Source of the DNA: Dicaeum eximium
Lineage: Eukaryota; Chordata; Aves; Passeriformes; Dicaeidae
Length of the DNA: 64,000 nt
Direction: 5' to 3'
Assembly: GCA_013396995.1 (NCBI GenBank)
Contig: VWZP01008292.1
Location: 462,742-526,741 of the forward strand
Shown here piece after piece: positions 60,201 through 64,000 of this stretch. The notes under the pieces were generated by a model. It was not told where the DNA came from, did no database searches, and saw only the letters and a program-made list of their open reading frames with translations. A program made the position numbers and the translations under genes. How positions within the stretch are numbered: position 1 is the first letter of the stretch; each line of letters opens with the position of its first letter.

Positions 60201-63200
60201 GAAACACAGGTGTCTGACAGGAAGAATGCACTTAGTTTAGTTGCAAGATGTTTGTGGAAAACCCATTGTGGAGTAGTTGTGACCTTGGAGAAACAACTGA
60301 ATCTTATAACTGTCTCTTGACTTCCATGAAATCTGGCTGAGGTGCTTGGAAATTGTTCTGGATTTTTTCTTGCTTTAGAAATGTCCGACTTAACATCTGT
60401 GGGGTCACAGGAGCTAAATGAAGCCTGAAAGCAATAATGGTCATGAAGTAACTTTTGTTCTTGTGAGATGGTGGCTAGATTTCCAACTTGTGTGGGTGTA
60501 CATGTCATCTAACACACTTGCATGTTTTAAAAGCACTCAGAATTTGCAAGGACATAGCTGAATTGGGGAATTGTAATGGTGTAAATCAGGAGAGTAGAGG
60601 TAAAAGGACTCGCTCCAAAGTGAGAATTCTTTTTCAAGTATTTTTTTTTATCAAAGATTTTTAAATTATCACAATTTTAAAACATTCTGCAATTTTCTAG
60701 CAGTGCAATATCTGCTTCTGTTGCACTGACAATCTTGGAATCGGGTGAGTGCTGGTAGTGTCTTGCAGGAATATACTAGATATGTAAAAGTATGGAAATG
60801 AAAATAACTTTCTGAACAAAACTTAAGGATGCCAGAATTAATTGGGATTTGATGTCCAACTCCTTTGGACACTTGAAAGCCAGAGCCCACATGCTTTAAG
60901 TATGTCAGTGGGAAATTCAGTCATTTCCCCATCTCTTCACTATTCTAAGCTGCTTGAGCAGGCAGGTAGCACCTGACAGCAGCTCTCACTCCATCTCCAC
61001 AATAGGATATGAGTCAGAGGAGGGAGCACAATGTCTGAAGTTCAGCTGATCTGACCATAGCCCAAAGCAGAGAGTGCTATTCCAGCTTCCATCTGGAAAA
61101 TTTATCCTAAGAGAGCTGTTGCAATCCTGTGATTGTCTTGCTAACTCCATGCGTGCATGACTTTCACCTCTAGTTTCACCTTCACCCCTGTAAAAGCCTG
61201 GTTAGTCATTTGTGGGGTGACTGTAGCATAGGCAGTCTGAGAGAAATAGTTTATTGAAGGGAATTGTCTAATTCTAGTATGTATTTACACACATGCTAGT
61301 TCTGCCCTGATAAAAATAGTCATACTAAGCCAAATAACATAAAAAGTCAAAATGTTTCTGTAGAGCACAGCTGTCTGAAAGGGGATTTTAAACTTCATTC
61401 TTCCTACTTCATTTGTCTGTTTGGCAGCTCTCCCAGCCTGGTCTCAAAGCAACAAGAGTCAGCTTATGACTGTAATAGACTATTCCAGTAAAACACCTCT
61501 GTCTAAATCTAAAGCTGAGCATCTCCAGAAGAAATTGTTGGGGTTTTGTTTGTTTGTTTCAATAGCAAGTGTTAATGCAAGTGGAAGGACTTTTCAGACA
61601 CTTTCTAATTAGAGTTTAATATGAGGATTGTTGCCTTCAGCTTGGTTGGCTTTGTCACTGATGTGTGGATGCCTGCTGGCAGGAAAGTTTGAGAAAGGGT
61701 CAGGAAACTCATGGAACGAGGCTGAGGGTGTGTGCAGAGAGGGTCTCCTGCTCTCTCAGGCATGGATGTGGAGAGTGGGCTGTAGCTGCCACCCTGTCTC
61801 CAGTCTGAGTGTTCTGTGCCCTGCTGCTCTGGGACCCTTGTTGGGAGGGGTGATGGTGCAAGGAAACGTGAGCCTTTTATGACCAGTACAGAAGGGCTGA
61901 ACAGAACAAGAGCTTAACCAGGTCAGGGTTTGCACTTCAGTTCCCCCGTGGCAGAAAGGTTAAAGCTGTCAGCGTACAGTTGTTATTTTTTATTACAATT
62001 ATGTCTACGCCCTTCAGAATGTGGCTATGGCCTTGATATGTCCACAGAGAGTAGGATGTGAATTTTGGAGAAATTGTGTCTAGATAGAAGTCAATGAGTA
62101 ACAACAGAAGAACAAGCCAGAAGAAGGATTACAGCAGAATGATAAAATAATATGTTTAGTTGGGGTAGCTAATGTATGATTATCATTTGATATATTGCCA
62201 CTAGAAATAATTATAACTGTCTCTGAAGTTGAAGTCACTCTGAGTTGTGTAGACCCTCCAGAATACCTACTTTTGCTATCATGCTGATGGAGATAACTGT
62301 TGCTATTCCAAAAAATTTGCATATAATGTTTCCAAGTTATAATAATCCTGTATGGTATTTGTGAGCATTTCATTGTTCCCACTCACTGTAGTGTGTGTGT
62401 CGAAGAGAAAACAGTCTCTACCGTGCTCATTTAGGTGTTCTGTTTAAGAATGTATGTGGCTTTTCAAATACAGCTGTGTGAATTTTTTTTGTATGAGCTT
62501 GTGTTATATGTTTCAGAGCATACAGTTACTCTCTGATTTTCATAGTATATTCATCCTTCTCGGTGATTTCATTTGAAGTATTAAAGAAGCCACGTATAAT
62601 TTTGTCAGTAGTATTGTTCAATTTCAAGTCAACATTCAGAAATACTTTATTTGGATGTAACTTTCAAATACACATGTTCCCACTCACAGAAGATTTGTGA
62701 TTTATTAGAGCAATACTTATATTTTTCAGAGAAACACAGCTATGGTCAGCAGAACAACCCTGTTGCTGAAAAGACTGTTGGTTCTCTTGCAGTAGCAATG
62801 AGAATGCAGGTTAGTGTACCTTTCAATGTGGTAAATTTGTTGCCCGTTCTGTAAGTTGCAGAAATTGCTTCACAGTTTATATTTTAACTTTTGTTTTGCT
62901 CTTTTGAACATCTTACCTGACTTCCATTTTAATAGCAACTTAATTAGATAGAGTGGTATCTATTACATTTAATTAGATAAAGGTAAATTAAAAATTAGAC
63001 ATCTCATAATTCTGGTTAGTACAGTAAAGGCTGGCAGGAGCACTTGTGTCAATAGACTAATGCCACTCTGGTAAGACTGTGAAGATAAATTGTATCTGTC
63101 TGCATTTTTTGCATTATGATGGATAGAGAGTCCAAAAGTTTTTTATTTAATTTTGAAAGCAGCATGAGTCAGTCAATGAATAATCAGTATCTTCCATTAT

Positions 63201-63602
63201 TTCTAAAGTGTGAGAGAAGAATAATAATTTTCCATCTTAACCAGAATAAAATGTCCAACTGCCTAATTAGAGACTCTTCTCTGCCACTTATGTGTTAATG
63301 GGGTTGTTTGTTTTTGAAATGTCGTCATACAATAGAAAAGTGGCTCTTTGTCCTAAAACCATGAAATGGAAAAATTTTTAAGTTTGGGGGTTTTTGTTAG
63401 CCTTTGCTGTAGAAGGTATTTCAACATACTCTAGAGATTGTTTGAAATCAGGGTTCAGCATTTATGATGCAGCTGTTCTGTGCTGTTTTCTTGTTTAAAA
63501 CCAGAACATGGTAAAAAACATGGAGCGGTGGATCCAGTCCCAGCAGTACAGGAAGTGGGACCTCCACAGCTTAAAACTGGAGCCTCTCTCCCCAGTGCCC
63601 AG
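42223..63602 (+). CDS. MTHFD1L: MTHFD1L, partial (N-terminal half of the gene)
   Basis: Mitochondrial monofunctional C1-tetrahydrofolate synthase. The full protein interconverts 10-formyl-tetrahydrofolate and formate with ADP/ATP, exporting one-carbon units from mitochondria. Only its N-terminal domain is here, a descendant of the dehydrogenase/cyclohydrolase fold; the ligase domain lies to the right of the window. Nine in-phase exons from 42895 (about 277 residues) align with human MTHFD1L as I recall it: LKRENPRLEPTLAIIQ, KVLNAVKPEKDVDGL, KKVLLVGARGAEGAALQ, WIKPGATIINCAHDLLS and LHSLKLEPLSPVP. The Tyr and Lys of the active YxxxK motif of MTHFD1 are replaced (QLIEEAN against NLYINVK), and the GGVGP loop has become KTVGS, so this domain should be catalytically dead, as in other MTHFD1L. 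The start at 42223 is a guess; the exons from 42895 on are firm. PLEKHG1 as neighbour supports the identity. Confidence 0.93.
42258..42894 (+). other. MTHFD1L: MTHFD1L first or second intron
   Basis: About 640 bp; longer if the 39-nt exon is not used. No repeat or further exon recognised. The long + frame here (to 42475) is not continuous in phase with the exon at 42895. Confidence 0.6.
42895..42979 (+). CDS. MTHFD1L: MTHFD1L exon (KVTDNAKNSLASLK...LAIIQ)
   Basis: 85 nt after cactgtgttgcag, donor gtaaag. It completes a split codon (AG|C, Ser) and encodes KVTDNAKNSLASLKRENPRL then EPTLAIIQ, matching the human NSKEVLSLLQEKNPAFKPVLAIIQ region at the start of the fold. The other two frames are closed or nonsensical. 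Confidence 0.9.
42980..45694 (+). other. MTHFD1L: MTHFD1L intron
   Basis: 2.7 kb. Nothing recognised apart from modestly GC-rich stretches near 44900-45450; the ORFs on both strands there look like chance. Confidence 0.75.
45695..45745 (+). CDS. MTHFD1L: MTHFD1L exon (AHNDQLIEEANKNFANE)
   Basis: 51 nt, phase 0 at both ends, acceptor tgttccccaag, donor gtaagc. It covers the helix that holds the catalytic YxxxK of active MTHFD enzymes; here the positions read Ile and Asn, so both residues are lost. Confidence 0.9.
45823..45876 (+). CDS. MTHFD1L: MTHFD1L exon (IGLRVIHVCLPEGSTKDE)
   Basis: 54 nt, phase 0 at both ends, acceptor ttttcttttaacag, donor gtaact; 77 bp after the previous exon. It matches human GLNITHICLPPDSSEAE. 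Confidence 0.9.
45877..48442 (+). other. MTHFD1L: MTHFD1L intron
   Basis: 2.6 kb, AT-rich, with a G/A-rich patch near 46227-46255. No gene, RNA or mobile element recognised. Confidence 0.75.
48443..48567 (+). CDS. MTHFD1L: MTHFD1L exon (IVSEILRLNEDPNVQGLAL...)
   Basis: 125 nt, acceptor taacttcctag, donor gtaagt, ending in a split Gly. It encodes IVSEILRLNEDPNVQGLALD and KVLNAVKPEKDVDG. The PEKDVDG block is the most conserved motif of the MTHFD family, and its Asp residues are kept. Confidence 0.96.
48568..49669 (+). other. MTHFD1L: MTHFD1L intron
   Basis: 1.1 kb with T runs near 48752-48768 and 49151-49163. Nothing else seen. The next intron (49771-50677) becomes GC-rich in its last 230 bp, approaching the GC-rich exon. 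Confidence 0.75.
49670..49770 (+). CDS. MTHFD1L: MTHFD1L exon (LSSVNLGHLVHGDG...)
   Basis: 101 nt, acceptor ttccactgcag, donor gtaagt. It encodes LSSVNLGHLVHGDGCDCLVP then PTVRAVMELLEDIG, matching the human INLGKLVRGDAHECFVSP region. Confidence 0.95.
50678..50802 (+). CDS. MTHFD1L: MTHFD1L exon, degenerate Rossmann segment
   Basis: 125 nt, GC-rich, acceptor ttgtgtcacacag, donor gtgagt, ending in phase 0. It encodes GKKVLLVGARGAEGAALQSV and on to SCPWKAPQLQSE. This is the former NADP-binding segment; the GRS motif of active enzymes reads GAR. The linker before it is about four residues shorter than in human (IGGKK against SGVNLDGKK). Confidence 0.94.
50803..57900 (+). other. MTHFD1L: MTHFD1L largest intron
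   Basis: 7.1 kb without a recognised exon. GC-rich to about 51650, then AT-rich. It includes a nine-base tandem repeat at 55403-55434. Chance ORFs near 56850-57150 and 57086-57373 have no family features and no matching splice context. Confidence 0.75.
55403..55434. repeat. Short tandem repeat, unit TGTGTCCTC
   Basis: Three perfect copies plus a partial fourth. A short minisatellite-like run, probably polymorphic. Confidence 0.85.
57901..58012 (+). CDS. MTHFD1L: MTHFD1L exon (LRHADAVVFSSTRPSD...)
   Basis: 112 nt, acceptor ggctgtgcctag, donor gtaaga, ending in a split codon. It encodes LRHADAVVFSSTRPSDVPVS and WIKPGATIINCAHDLLS, matching human LHEADIVVLGSP and WIQPGTTVLNCSHDFLS. It follows the largest intron of the window, 7.1 kb. 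Confidence 0.95.
58013..62729 (+). other. MTHFD1L: MTHFD1L intron
   Basis: 4.7 kb. It contains the paired 26-bp repeat at 58675-58719 and a purine-rich run near 59468-59517. No exon, RNA gene or mobile element recognised. Confidence 0.75.
58675..58719. repeat. Direct repeat of 19 bases at 26-bp spacing
   Basis: tacatgttattatttacat occurs at 58675-58693 and again at 58701-58719. The spacer and the left flank repeat further acatgta pieces, so the block also holds small inverted repeats around ACATGT. AT-rich local duplication. Confidence 0.85.
62730..62809 (+). CDS. MTHFD1L: MTHFD1L exon (EKHSYGQQNNPVAEKT...)
   Basis: 80 nt, acceptor atatttttcag, donor gttagt, phase 0 at the end. It encodes KHSYGQQNNPVAEKTVGSLA and VAMRMQ. 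It aligns with human HFGGLIEEDDVILLAAALRIQ only loosely, but phase and position fit, and the VAMxMQ ending is a family trait (GPMTVAMLMQ in MTHFD1). Confidence 0.88.
62810..63504 (+). other. MTHFD1L: MTHFD1L intron
   Basis: 695 bp, AT-rich, nothing recognised. The final partial intron (63603-63993) opens with an A-rich run and is otherwise plain. Confidence 0.75.
63505..63602 (+). CDS. MTHFD1L: MTHFD1L exon, linker to the ligase domain
   Basis: 98 nt, acceptor ttgtttaaaaccag, donor gtaata, ending in the split codon AG. It encodes NMVKNMERWIQSQQYRKWDL and HSLKLEPLSPVP, matching human WRLHCLKLQPLSPVPSDIEI. The tail leads into the formate-tetrahydrofolate ligase domain. Confidence 0.94.
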
Positions 63603-63993
63603 GTAATAAGTGCTTTGAAAGAAAAAAAAAAAAGAAAAATATTTTTAAAAAGAGTATGCAAGTGTGACAACCTAAAAATGTTCTGTGCCAATTAATTTTT
63701 AATCTTATGTGGACTCTATGTTGTGCTAATCTCTTGTATGCTTCATGATGACCATGTGCTTCTGTTTACTGTCTATTTTTACTTTGACGGTATGCATTGG
63801 AGCCAAGTTTTATTTAATGAAGACCTAAAGCTGGAAGGTTTCATTGATGAAGGGAGAAGAAGCCTTGTGCAACACCAACAGAAATACAAAAGACAAGAAG
63901 TTCCTAATGGCTGAACCCTGATGTAGGAAGGTGTTTAGTTAAGGCTTAGCTATTTCAATGGCATTTGAGTTTGTATTTATTTTCTTCCCTCAG

Positions 63994-64000
63994 CAGAAGT
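63994..64000 (+). CDS. MTHFD1L: Possible first bases of the next MTHFD1L exon
   Basis: The window ends in ttttcttccctcagcagaagt, a good pyrimidine tract with three consecutive AG acceptors (after 63993, 63996 and 63999). If the last is used, AG|T restores the Ser of the expected PVPSDIEI junction. Only up to seven bases are visible, so this is a pointer and not a proven exon. Confidence 0.35.

Overview
This window is vertebrate nuclear DNA, almost certainly from a bird. Support for that: short coding exons with GT..AG borders in kilobase-scale introns, two decayed CR1 LINE 3' ends (the dominant avian retroposon), few other repeats, and the gene order PLEKHG1 then MTHFD1L on one strand, an order I recall from human 6q25. 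I cannot name the species. All convincing genes are on the + strand.

Region by region. 1-12216: intron of PLEKHG1; the exons for the N-terminus and the start of the DH domain lie upstream of the window. It holds a near-perfect 181-bp tandem duplication (7184-7541), a small intronic CpG cluster with a splice donor (about 6120-6290), and a possible regulatory block near 9221-9270. 12217-39645: sixteen PLEKHG1 coding exons, in phase throughout, encoding most of the DH domain, the whole PH domain and the long disordered C-terminal part down to the stop (about 1417 residues with the longer form of the large exon, 1385 with the shorter). 39646-about 41745: the 3' UTR, with three poly(A) signals and three Pumilio-type elements. 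About 41850-42160: a GC-rich promoter-like stretch with a single N base, which begins MTHFD1L only about 100 bp after PLEKHG1 ends. 42895-63602: nine clear MTHFD1L exons covering the degenerate dehydrogenase/cyclohydrolase-like N-terminal domain; the formate-tetrahydrofolate ligase domain lies beyond the right edge. A candidate next exon acceptor sits on the last ten bases.

The two genes have unrelated jobs: PLEKHG1 is a Dbl-family Rho guanine-nucleotide exchange factor, and MTHFD1L is the mitochondrial C1-tetrahydrofolate synthase that makes formate. Their interest as a pair is their extreme closeness. The most unusual points are the unclear, AUG-poor first exon of MTHFD1L, a 114-nt stop-free in-frame intron inside the PLEKHG1 PH domain, in-phase alternative splice sites, and the tandem duplication. 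I saw no evidence of a wholly new biological system, no tRNA or rRNA gene, no CRISPR array and no intact mobile element.
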